The notes under the pieces were generated by a model. It was given only the letters and a program-made list of their open reading frames with translations, had not been told where the DNA came from and ran no database searches. Positions 42,581-49,903 of a stretch of 64,000 nt of DNA are shown in pieces. How positions within the stretch are numbered: position 1 is the first letter of the stretch; the number at the start of each line of letters is the position of its first letter. This stretch comes from Pseudomonas extremorientalis (GTDB lineage: Bacteria; Pseudomonadota; Gammaproteobacteria; Pseudomonadales; Pseudomonadaceae). The translations under genes were made by a program, and so were the position numbers. Where the stretch lies: positions 324,355-388,354 of the forward strand of contig NZ_MDGK01000058.1 of NCBI RefSeq assembly GCF_001870465.1. Reading direction: 5' to 3'.

Positions 42581-43454
42581 AGCCGCGCCGGCCTTGGAGA
42601 CCGCCGGTGTGGACGAAGACCAGACGAGTGCCGGGGGCGAAGCGTCCGGCTTCGATTTGCACCTTCAAGGCCAGTAACGCCTTGCCGGTGTAGAGCGGTT
42701 CCAGGGGCACGCCGCAGGCTTGTTGCGTGCTCTCGATGAAGTCGAGCAGCTCGGCGTCGATTTTGGCGAAGCCACCTCGGCTGGCGTCCAGCAGTTCATA
42801 GCCGCCCTGCACGATGGCCTCGACGTTCTGCGCCACACCGTGATCGTCCGGCACCGCCATGGCGCCGTACACCGGGTGCGCGCCCGCCTCTGCCAGCGCC
42901 AGGCCGGCCAGGGTGGTGCCGGTGCCTGCGGCCAGCCACCAGGCGTCGTAATCCGTCCAGCCCACGCTGTGCAACTGTACACGCACCTGCTCGACCAGCA
43001 CCGCGCAACCCAGGGCGCCCGCACGGCCACCGCCGCCCTCGGGCACGGGGTGCAGGTGGGGATACTGCTCACGCCACGGCAACCAGAAACCCGGTTCATG
43101 CCGCGCGCGATAACCGCCATAACCCAGCCAATGCAACTGCATGCCAAAAGCTTTCAAGTCGAGGACGGTGGCCGTGTCTTGCGGGTGCCCGCGCAGCAGG
43201 CCGACGGTAGGGAAACCGAAGCGCTTGCCGGCGGCAGCCAAGGCATGCAGATGGTTGGAGTAAGCCCCGCCCAGGCTGATCAGGCCACGAGCGGCCTGCG
43301 CCTGCGCCAGATGCCCGGTGAGCTTGAACCACTTGTTGCCGCTGATCAGCGGGTCGATGCGATCCAGGCGCAGCACGGCCAGCTCGACACCTCTGAGCCA
43401 ATCCAGATACAGCGGTTCAAGCGGTGCGTGGGGAAGCCAATCGAAGGGACCCAT
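42570..43454 (-). CDS. PLP-dependent D-cysteine desulfhydrase / ACC-deaminase-like enzyme
   Basis: The 294-residue fold-type II PLP enzyme starts MGPFDWLPHAPLEPL and has the PLP lysine in SGNKWFKLTGHL. Further motifs are ISLGGAYSNHLHALAAAG, GYGGYRARHEPGFW, and the phosphate-binding loop near WLAAGTGTTLAGLAL. It most likely releases ammonia and hydrogen sulfide from D-cysteine. True 1-aminocyclopropane-1-carboxylate deaminases are closely related and usually about 338 residues long, so the shorter length favours the desulfhydrase. It is a single gene. Confidence 0.85.
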   Translation of the reverse strand: MGPFDWLPHAPLEPLYLDWLRGVELAVLRLDRIDPLISGNKWFKLTGHLAQAQAARGLISLGGAYSNHLHALAAAGKRFGFPTVGLLRGHPQDTATVLDLKAFGMQLHWLGYGGYRARHEPGFWLPWREQYPHLHPVPEGGGGRAGALGCAVLVEQVRVQLHSVGWTDYDAWWLAAGTGTTLAGLALAEAGAHPVYGAMAVPDDHGVAQNVEAIVQGGYELLDASRGGFAKIDAELLDFIESTQQACGVPLEPLYTGKALLALKVQIEAGRFAPGTRLVFVHTGGLQGRRGFKG

Positions 43455-43511
43455 CGGGCGGGATCTGCATGAAAAACGGGGCGGTAGTCTACCACCGCCC
43501 CGCCCCGGGTC

Positions 43512-45551
43512 TTACAGCTCGGCCGCGAGGCGCGAGCCCTGGTTGATGGCGCGCTTGGCGTCCAACTCGGCCGCCACATCGGCGCCGCCGATCAGGTGCA
43601 CGTTCTGGCCGGCGGCGGCCAGGCCATCCTGCAATTCGCGCAACGGGTCCTGGCCGGCGCAAATGACGATGTTGTCCACCGCCAGCACCTGGGGTTCGCC
43701 CTCGGCGCCAATGCGGATGTGCAGGCCGGCATCGTCGATCTTCAGGTACTCGACACTGTTGAGCATCTGCACCTGCTTGTTCTTCAAACCAGTACGGTGG
43801 ATCCAGCCGGTGGTCTTGCCCAGGCCGTCGCCGACCTTGGAGGTCTTGCGTTGCAGCAGGAACACTTCACGCGCCGGGGCATGGGGTTGCGGCTTGATCC
43901 CGGCCACGCCACCACGGGCTTGCAATTGGGTGTCGATGCCCCATTCCTTCCAGAACGCTTCGCGGTCCAGGCTGGTGGACACGCCCTGATGCACGAGGAA
44001 CTCAGACACGTCGAAACCGATACCGCCCGCGCCGATCACCGCCACGCGCTTGCCGACCGGTTTGCGCTCCAGGATCACGTCCAGGTAGCTCAGCACCTTG
44101 GCGTTGTCGATCCCCGGGATCGCCGGGGTACGCGGCGCGATGCCGGTCGCCAGGATGATCTCGTCATAGCCGCCCGCCGCCAGTTGCGCCACGTCCACGC
44201 GGGTGTTGAGGCACAGCTCCACATGGGTGGTCTGCAATTTGCGCTTGAAATAGCGCAGGGTTTCGAAGAACTCCTCTTTGCCCGGCACCCGCTTGGCGAT
44301 GTTGAACTGGCCGCCGATCTCGTTGGCGGAATCGAACAAGGTCACGTGGTGGCCACGCTCGGCGGCCACCGTCGCAGCGGCCAGGCCGGCAGGACCGGCG
44401 CCGACCACGGCGATCTTCTTGATCTGCTGAACGGGCAAATAGTTGAGCTCGGTTTCGTAACACGCCCGTGGGTTGACCAGGCAAGTGGTCAGCTTGCCGC
44501 CAAAGGTGTGGTCCAGGCACGCCTGGTTGCAGCCGATGCAGGTATTGATCTCATCGGCGCGGCCGGCGGCGGCCTTGTTGACGAACTCCGGGTCGGCCAG
44601 GAACGGGCGTGCCATGGAGACCATGTCGGCATCGCCTTCGGCGAGAATCTGCTCGGCGATTTCCGGGGTGTTGATACGGTTGGTGGTGATCAACGGAATC
44701 TGCACCGCCCCGCGCAGCTTGGCGGTGACTTTGCTGAACGCGCCACGCGGCACCTTGGTGGCGATGGTCGGGATGCGCGCCTCGTGCCAGCCGATACCGG
44801 TGTTGATGATCGTCGCACCGGCGCCCTCGATGGCCTTGGCCAACTGCACGATTTCTTCCCAGGTGCTGCCGCCTTCCACCAGGTCGAGCATCGACAGGCG
44901 GAAGATGATGATGAAATTCGGACCCACGGCTTCACGCACACGACGCACGATTTCCACTGCCAGGCGCATGCGGTTTTCGTAGCTGCCGCCCCAGCGGTCG
45001 GTGCGGTGGTTGGTGTGGGCCGCGAGGAACTGGTTAATGAAGTAGCCTTCGGAGCCCATGATTTCCACGCCGTCGTACTCGGCGACCTGGGCCAGCAGCG
45101 AGCAGGTGACGAAATCCTGGATCTGCTTCTCGATGCCCTCTTCGTCCAGCTCCTTGGGCTTGAACGGGTTGATCGGCGCCTGGATCGCACTCGGCGCGAC
45201 CTGTTTGGGGCTGTAGGCATATCGGCCGGCGTGGAGGATCTGCATGCAGATCTTGCCACCGGCCGCGTGCACCGCCTGGGTCACGATCTTGTGTTGCTGC
45301 GCTTCTGCGTCGGTGGTCAGCTTGGCCGCGCCGGCATAAACACCGCCCTCGTCATTCGGACCGATGCCGCCGGTGACCATCAGGCCCACGCCGCCCCGGG
45401 CGCGCTCGGCAAAATAGGCAGCCATGCGTTCGAACCCGCCGGGTTTCTCTTCAAGGCCAGTGTGCATCGAACCCATCAGGGTACGGTTGCGCAAAGTGGT
45501 AAAACCCAGGTCCAACGGGGCCAGCAGATGCGGGTAGGCAGCAGCGGTCAT
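43512..45551 (-). CDS. fadH: NADPH-dependent 2,4-dienoyl-CoA reductase
   Basis: The 679-residue enzyme combines an old-yellow-enzyme barrel (LLAPLDLGFTTLRNRTLMGSMHTGLEE, HAGRYAYSPKQVAPSAI), an iron-sulfur cluster site (CIGCNQACLDHTF...TTCLVNPRAC) and a C-terminal FAD/NADPH-binding half (VVGAGPAGLAAATVAAERGHHVTLFD; VIGAGGIGFDVSEFL). It reduces 2,4-dienoyl-CoAs produced from unsaturated fatty acids so that they can pass through beta-oxidation. The start at ATG 45551 (MTAAAYPHLLAPLD) matches the family; an upstream TTG-type extension is not needed. Confidence 0.96.
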   Translation of the reverse strand: MTAAAYPHLLAPLDLGFTTLRNRTLMGSMHTGLEEKPGGFERMAAYFAERARGGVGLMVTGGIGPNDEGGVYAGAAKLTTDAEAQQHKIVTQAVHAAGGKICMQILHAGRYAYSPKQVAPSAIQAPINPFKPKELDEEGIEKQIQDFVTCSLLAQVAEYDGVEIMGSEGYFINQFLAAHTNHRTDRWGGSYENRMRLAVEIVRRVREAVGPNFIIIFRLSMLDLVEGGSTWEEIVQLAKAIEGAGATIINTGIGWHEARIPTIATKVPRGAFSKVTAKLRGAVQIPLITTNRINTPEIAEQILAEGDADMVSMARPFLADPEFVNKAAAGRADEINTCIGCNQACLDHTFGGKLTTCLVNPRACYETELNYLPVQQIKKIAVVGAGPAGLAAATVAAERGHHVTLFDSANEIGGQFNIAKRVPGKEEFFETLRYFKRKLQTTHVELCLNTRVDVAQLAAGGYDEIILATGIAPRTPAIPGIDNAKVLSYLDVILERKPVGKRVAVIGAGGIGFDVSEFLVHQGVSTSLDREAFWKEWGIDTQLQARGGVAGIKPQPHAPAREVFLLQRKTSKVGDGLGKTTGWIHRTGLKNKQVQMLNSVEYLKIDDAGLHIRIGAEGEPQVLAVDNIVICAGQDPLRELQDGLAAAGQNVHLIGGADVAAELDAKRAINQGSRLAAEL

Positions 45552-45763
45552 GGTCAAGCTCCACAACGGATCATCACGGGGTGTGACGGGCTCGTGCGAC
45601 CCGCCATCGGTTTATGTCCCACAGACTAAGAGGCGGTGGATGACGGCTCAATGACTGAAACTGACAAGTTATTGATCCAAATGCACAGCGCCCCTTGGCA
45701 AGCCCGCCCATGGGCCCTACCCTAGTCGGCGAACCCTGCACACGGTCTGTTGTCTGTTCCCCC

Positions 45764-46894
45764 ATGCGTAAACTTCTTGCTCTTACCGTCTCCCTGGCGC
45801 TGGTTGCCGCCATCGCCGCCTATCTGGTCTGGACCCAGGAACGCCCCGTGGCGCATTACCTGTCGGACCTGCGGATCACCCTCGCCGTCAACGAAGGCCT
45901 GCCTGCCGACCGTGGCAACCTGCTGGGCATCCAGCCGGAACTGTTCCCTGCCGACTACCAGAGCCTGGAACGCCTGCACCTGAAGCTCGCGGCGTACTTG
46001 CAAAAAGCCCGGGACCAGGGGCTGATCAATGACAAGACCATCGTGGTGCTGCCCGAACATATCGGCACCTGGCTGATGCTCACCGGCGAAAAAAACGAGG
46101 TGTACCAGGCGCTCCATGTGAAAGATGCGATGAACTGGCTGTCGGTCAGCAACCCGCTGCTGTTCGCCCGCGCCTGGATCAGCGCCACCGGCGACAACCG
46201 CACCGACGACGCCTACCTGCGTATGAAAGCCTCGGGCATGGCACGGGACTATCAGCTGTTGTTCGGCGGCCTGGCCAAGGAGTTCGGCGTTACGTTGGTG
46301 GCCGGCTCCATCACCCTGCCGAACCCGAGCGTGAGCCAGGGTCAACTGCAGGTCGGCCATGGCGCCTTGTATAACGCCAGCGTGGTGTTCGCCGCCGACG
46401 GCCTGCCGATCGGCGATCCGCAGCGCCAGCTCTACCCGATCTACGATGAGCGCGGCTTCATCAAGCCTGGCGATGAAAACATGGTCAGCGTGGTCGACAC
46501 TCCGGCCGGGCGCCTGGGGGTGCTGGTCGGCAGCGACAGCTGGTACCCGGACAACTACCGCAAGCTCAACGAACAAGGCGCGCAATTGATCGCGGTGCCA
46601 GCCTTTGTGCTGGGTCGCGATACCTGGGACCGTCCGTGGCGCGGCTTCAAAAGCGTGTCCACCCCGAGCGAAATCAGCCTCAAGCCCGAAGAACTCAGTG
46701 AAGGCGAAGCCTGGCGCCGTCTTACGCTGATCAGCCAGCAACCGATCAGCCAGGCCAGCGCCGGCATGAGCGTGTTCCTGCGCGGGCAGTTCTGGGACCT
46801 GGGCACCGCCGGGCACAGTTTTCTCAGCAGCAACGGGCAAATCAGCGCCGATGGCGAGGCCCGTGGCGCGCGCTTGTTGAATATCTGGCTGTGA
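45764..46894 (+). CDS. Membrane-anchored nitrilase-superfamily protein lacking the catalytic cysteine
   Basis: The 376-residue protein has an N-terminal membrane segment (residues 5-23, LLALTVSLALVAAIAAYLV) and a carbon-nitrogen hydrolase fold. The first catalytic residue (Glu) is seen in KTIVVLPEHIGTWL. At the place of the usual nucleophile motif ICYD-x2-FP it reads LVGSDSWYPD, with glycine (GGC) for cysteine, and the Lys motif (K-x-H-L) appears as QRQLYP. It is therefore probably not a nitrilase or amidase, but could bind a ligand in the periplasm. Its stop overlaps the start (GTG) of the AraC regulator, which suggests a joint function such as signal sensing. The start at 45764 gives the membrane segment at the very N-terminus. 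Confidence 0.8.
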   Translation: MRKLLALTVSLALVAAIAAYLVWTQERPVAHYLSDLRITLAVNEGLPADRGNLLGIQPELFPADYQSLERLHLKLAAYLQKARDQGLINDKTIVVLPEHIGTWLMLTGEKNEVYQALHVKDAMNWLSVSNPLLFARAWISATGDNRTDDAYLRMKASGMARDYQLLFGGLAKEFGVTLVAGSITLPNPSVSQGQLQVGHGALYNASVVFAADGLPIGDPQRQLYPIYDERGFIKPGDENMVSVVDTPAGRLGVLVGSDSWYPDNYRKLNEQGAQLIAVPAFVLGRDTWDRPWRGFKSVSTPSEISLKPEELSEGEAWRRLTLISQQPISQASAGMSVFLRGQFWDLGTAGHSFLSSNGQISADGEARGARLLNIWL

Positions 46895-47919
46895 AACCGG
46901 TACGGCTGGGGGACCTGTCGGTAGGCTTCGTGCACAGCCTGGCCGATGCCATCAGCAGCCACGGCCTGGACCCGCAGCCGCTGCTACTGCAATACGGACT
47001 CGACTCGGCGCGCCTCGCCGAAGCCGGTGCACGCTTGTCGATCCCGCGTTACATGCGCCTGGGCCATGCCGCCATCCAGCTCACCGGCGACCCGGGCCTG
47101 GGCCTGCGCATGGGTCAGCTCAGCCGCTTGAGCCAGGCGGGGCTCGCCGGCGTCACCGCCGACCAGGCGCCCAACGTGCGCGAGGCGGCGCGCGCTTTAA
47201 CGCGTTTCGAGGCGCTGTACGGCTCCAACTATCGCGGGCAGTCGAGCTTCGTCGAGGATGCCGAGGGCGCCTGGTTGCGCTTCTACTCCATCAGCCCCTA
47301 CAACGCCTACAACCGCTTCGTGGTGGACTCGATCATCGCCGGCTGGCTGCATCAGTTGTCGAGCCTGGCCCGGCAACCGGTGCAGGCGCAGCGTATCGAC
47401 ATCGAGTTCGAGGCGCCGGAGTACCGCGAACGCTACGACGCGCTGGGAGACGTTCACTTCGGTGCCGACGCCAATCAACTGCGCCTCAGCCAGCACACCC
47501 TGGCCCTGCGCAACCCGCAGCACTGCCCCAGCACCTGGAACCTGTTGTTGCAGCTGTGTGAGCGAGAGTTGGAGCAACTGACCCGCACCCGCAGCCTGCG
47601 CGAGCGCATTACCCGTTTGCTCGGGCCGATGCTCAATGGCGGCCGGGAACCCGACCTGGAAGAAGTGGCGGCACGCTTGAAGCTGCCGACCTGGACGCTG
47701 CGCCGCAAACTGGCCGATGAAGGCACTCAGTTTCGCGCGATTCTCAACGACACCCGCCGTGACCTGGCCATGACCTACATCCGCGACACGGAACTGGCGT
47801 TCGGCGAGATCGCCTACTTGCTCGGTTTTGCCTCGGCCCAGGCATTTCAACGGGCCTTCAGGCGGTGGAACAACCAGACCCCAGGGGAATTTCGCCGCAG
47901 TCAGCGGCATTCCGCCTGA
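46891..47919 (+). CDS. AraC-family transcriptional regulator
   Basis: The 342-residue protein has an N-terminal arabinose-operon-regulator-like domain of the OruR/OxyR-unrelated AraC subgroup (ADAISSHGLDPQPLLLQYGLD, PRYMRLGHAAIQLTGDPGLGLRMGQLSRLSQAGLAG) and a C-terminal double helix-turn-helix (VAARLKLPTWTLRRKLADEGTQFRAILNDTRRDLAMTYIRDTELAFGEIAYLLGFASAQAFQRAFRRWNNQTPGEFRR). The GTG start overlaps the stop of the upstream pseudo-nitrilase gene. The regulated genes are unknown. Confidence 0.9.
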   Translation: MKPVRLGDLSVGFVHSLADAISSHGLDPQPLLLQYGLDSARLAEAGARLSIPRYMRLGHAAIQLTGDPGLGLRMGQLSRLSQAGLAGVTADQAPNVREAARALTRFEALYGSNYRGQSSFVEDAEGAWLRFYSISPYNAYNRFVVDSIIAGWLHQLSSLARQPVQAQRIDIEFEAPEYRERYDALGDVHFGADANQLRLSQHTLALRNPQHCPSTWNLLLQLCERELEQLTRTRSLRERITRLLGPMLNGGREPDLEEVAARLKLPTWTLRRKLADEGTQFRAILNDTRRDLAMTYIRDTELAFGEIAYLLGFASAQAFQRAFRRWNNQTPGEFRRSQRHSA

Positions 47920-47927
47920 AGTCTTTA

Positions 47928-48014
47928 TTACAGCTCTGTTGCATCGTCTGCCGGTTCCAGCGGGTCCAACTCAATCGCGTGGTATTCAAGCAGTTCTTCC
48001 TGGTAATCGTCCAT
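47928..48014 (-). CDS. Small acidic protein of 28 residues (function unknown)
   Basis: A short frame begins at ATG 48014 with an excellent ribosome-binding site (AAGGAG six bases upstream) and runs to TAA. It starts MDDYQEELLEYHAIELDP and is strongly acidic (Asp/Glu at ten positions) with no membrane segment. It lies antisense to nothing and just past the AraC stop codon, converging on it. Codon use looks normal for this genome. I do not recognise a family; a conserved small protein or peptide precursor is possible. The ribosome-binding site is the main support. Confidence 0.6.
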   Translation of the reverse strand: MDDYQEELLEYHAIELDPLEPADDATEL

Positions 48015-48176
48015 GGCGGACTCCTTCTTGCGTTAACAGGGGTTGCAAATAAATGACCTGCATCACCAGCCTAAAGTGCCGTGATGACGAAAAAATGTCG
48101 ACGTCATGACGTTCCTGCACTCAAGGATTAAACGTAGCAGCGCTGCAGGGATTTAGCACCCGAGGGATGAGGCACT

Positions 48177-48199
48177 ATTGCAATCATTGCAATTGCAAT
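48177..48199. promoter_or_regulatory. ATTGCAAT repeat cluster upstream of the half-E1 gene (MarR operator candidate)
   Basis: Three ATTGCAAT half-sites occur at 48177-48184, 48186-48193 and 48192-48199; the last two merge into the palindrome ATTGCAATTGCAAT. The same element appears at 49828-49840 between the MarR gene and the full-length E1 gene. Confidence 0.65.
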
Positions 48200-48222
48200 C
48201 AAATGCGAATTTCCATTAGGGT

Positions 48223-49263
48223 ATGGGCACTCGTCGCCAGGTGACCCTCTCCATGACCGCCGCTACCGCACACGCCGCGCAGCTCTGTATCGACGCCTTG
48301 AGCACTGCCACCCCCGCCAGCCGGTCACCGTTGCACACCGTGATCAGCATGGCCAGCACCCTCGAATCCAGCCGCCAGGCCTGGGTGATCCACGGCCAGT
48401 CGCACTCCCGACGCGTGGGTAACTGGCCCGCCTGGTTCGCCCGCAACGCCGTGGAAAAACCCTTGCTGTACCTGCACAGCGCGCACTCGGCGGCACAGTT
48501 GAGCGCGCTATCGAACGTTACCCGGCAGCGCGGCATCCTGTGCAACGACATTGAAAACCAGCCCTCCCGCTGGCCCAAAGGTGCGCAGCCGTCCTTGCCG
48601 TTGTGGCTGGCCACTCATCCGCGCTGTACCCCGTATGACCCGGCCTCGGGGGAAGAAGCCCGCGCGATTGTGCTGGCGGCGTTGCGAAGCCTGTATGTCG
48701 AGGGCAAGCCCGGTTTCTATTACCTCGCGTTGCACGATCAGGACAGTGCAGCGCCGTTGAGTGAGCAGGACCGGGAGGCCGCGCTCAAGGGCATGTATCC
48801 ACTCCAGCGCAACAGCCCCTTCGATGTGCGATTGCTCGGCGCAGGCCGCGCGCTTGACGAGGTGGTGCACGCCAGGCGCTTGCTCAAACAGCACTGGAAC
48901 ATCAGCGCGCAGCTATGGAGCTGCCCCAGTTACACACGACTGGCCCGCGAGGCAGCGGCAGCTGAACGCTGGAATCGCCTGCACCCCAGGCTGCCCAAGC
49001 GCGGTTGCCATTTGCGTGATTGCCTGGCGGGGAGCGCTGCGCCGGTAATTGCGGTGACCGGGTATCCGCAGGCGATTGTCGATCAGTTGGGGGCGCACGT
49101 GGATGCACGCTTTGTGGCGCTGGGCGCGGGGTCGGTACAGGCGGCGGCGCCGAGTCGATATTGGATCGTGGTATCGGCGCTCAGGGCATTGGCGGATGAA
49201 GGGCGGATCGACACACGGCAAGTGCAGGACGCGATGAAGCGCTATGCAGTGGAATGCGAGTGA
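48223..49263 (+). CDS. C-terminal-only homologue of homodimeric pyruvate dehydrogenase E1
   Basis: The 346-residue protein (336 if it starts at ATG 48253, which has AGGTG eight bases upstream) aligns in its last 220 residues with the C-terminal third of the E1 encoded at 49904-52564. Shared blocks include YDP near the start, EGKPGFYYLALHDQ opposite EQEDIYYYITLLNE, LKGMYPLQ opposite LKGMYPLK, AAERWNRLHP opposite AAERWNLLHP, and the DGR/VIG-type end. The first 120 residues are only weakly alignable, around RGILCNDIEN. The thiamine-diphosphate-binding N-terminal half is absent, so it cannot be an E1 by itself. The intact frame, ribosome-binding site and operator-like repeats argue for a used gene rather than debris. 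Confidence 0.75.
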   Translation: MGTRRQVTLSMTAATAHAAQLCIDALSTATPASRSPLHTVISMASTLESSRQAWVIHGQSHSRRVGNWPAWFARNAVEKPLLYLHSAHSAAQLSALSNVTRQRGILCNDIENQPSRWPKGAQPSLPLWLATHPRCTPYDPASGEEARAIVLAALRSLYVEGKPGFYYLALHDQDSAAPLSEQDREAALKGMYPLQRNSPFDVRLLGAGRALDEVVHARRLLKQHWNISAQLWSCPSYTRLAREAAAAERWNRLHPRLPKRGCHLRDCLAGSAAPVIAVTGYPQAIVDQLGAHVDARFVALGAGSVQAAAPSRYWIVVSALRALADEGRIDTRQVQDAMKRYAVECE

Positions 49264-49286
49264 CGGCAAGGCAGCGCCGCAGGGTT

Positions 49287-49757
49287 TCAGATTTTGCGGC
49301 GACTGCGGGTCTGCACGCCCGCCTCCATCGCCAGCCCGGCAGTGCGCTCCAACGCGTCGGCGAAGCCCTGGCGCTGCTCGGGCTCAATCTGCGACAGAAA
49401 CAACTCATCCACCGTGCTTTCGTAGATCTTCCACATTTTTTTACGCAGCACCCGACCGGCCTCGGTGATCGAGGCAAACGCCGCGCGGCCATCGCCGTCG
49501 GAGCGGGAACGTACCACCAGACCGTCCTTTTCCAGGCGGTCGACCAGCCGCGTGAGGTTGTAGCGTTCGATGGCCAGTACGTCGGCCAATTCATGCATGC
49601 GGCGGGTGCCGTCGGGGCCGCTTTCCAGACCCCATAGCGCGTCGTACCAGGCGTACGGCGGCAGGTCCGCCTCAGCCAGGCGACGCTCGATTTCACGGAT
49701 GACCGTCCTGTGGGCCCTGACAAAACGGAACCATACATCCGGCTCTTTCGACGACAT
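49287..49757 (-). CDS. MarR-family regulator of the E1 locus
   Basis: The 156-residue protein has a MarR winged helix: LPPYAWYDALWGLESGPDGTRRMHELADVLAIERYNLTRLVDRLEKDGLVVRSRSDGDGRAAFASITEAGRVLRKKMW, where the recognition helix is ERYNLTRLVDRLE and the wing is DGDGRAAFASIT. It is divergent from the full-length E1 gene (146 bases) and converges with the half-E1 gene. ATTGCAAT elements lie at both promoters. The start at ATG 49757 (MSSKEPDVW) is preferred over TTG at 49781. Confidence 0.9.
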   Translation of the reverse strand: MSSKEPDVWFRFVRAHRTVIREIERRLAEADLPPYAWYDALWGLESGPDGTRRMHELADVLAIERYNLTRLVDRLEKDGLVVRSRSDGDGRAAFASITEAGRVLRKKMWKIYESTVDELFLSQIEPEQRQGFADALERTAGLAMEAGVQTRSRRKI

Positions 49758-49827
49758 GCAACACCATCCGGGGAATTTCAAGAAGGTTGCAATAGTAGCT
49801 CATCCCGCGCTAGATTCGGCCATGTAG

Positions 49828-49840
49828 TTGCAATTGCAAT
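49828..49840. promoter_or_regulatory. ATTGCAAT-type palindrome between the MarR and E1 genes
   Basis: TTGCAATTGCAAT lies 64 bases upstream of the E1 start codon, and a further GTTGCAAT half-site lies at 49787-49794. It matches the cluster at 48177-48199. The arrangement fits a MarR dimer repressing the E1 gene and perhaps its own gene. Confidence 0.65.
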
Positions 49841-49903
49841 TACATTTGCCGGCACTCCCACAAGGAGCCCGCCACTTCAAACCTGCCTACCCTGGAGCCT
49901 CAC

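Noticed and set aside
43596..45629. A 677-residue open frame on the plus strand antisense to fadH.
   Set aside because: Composition is that of a shadow frame (rich in Gly, Ala, His, Arg, Leu), with no domains, opposite a complete fadH.
47928..48014. Reading the small acidic gene as PqqA or another known peptide precursor.
   Set aside because: It lacks the conserved Glu-x3-Tyr motif of PqqA and no pqq genes are nearby, so no function is assigned.
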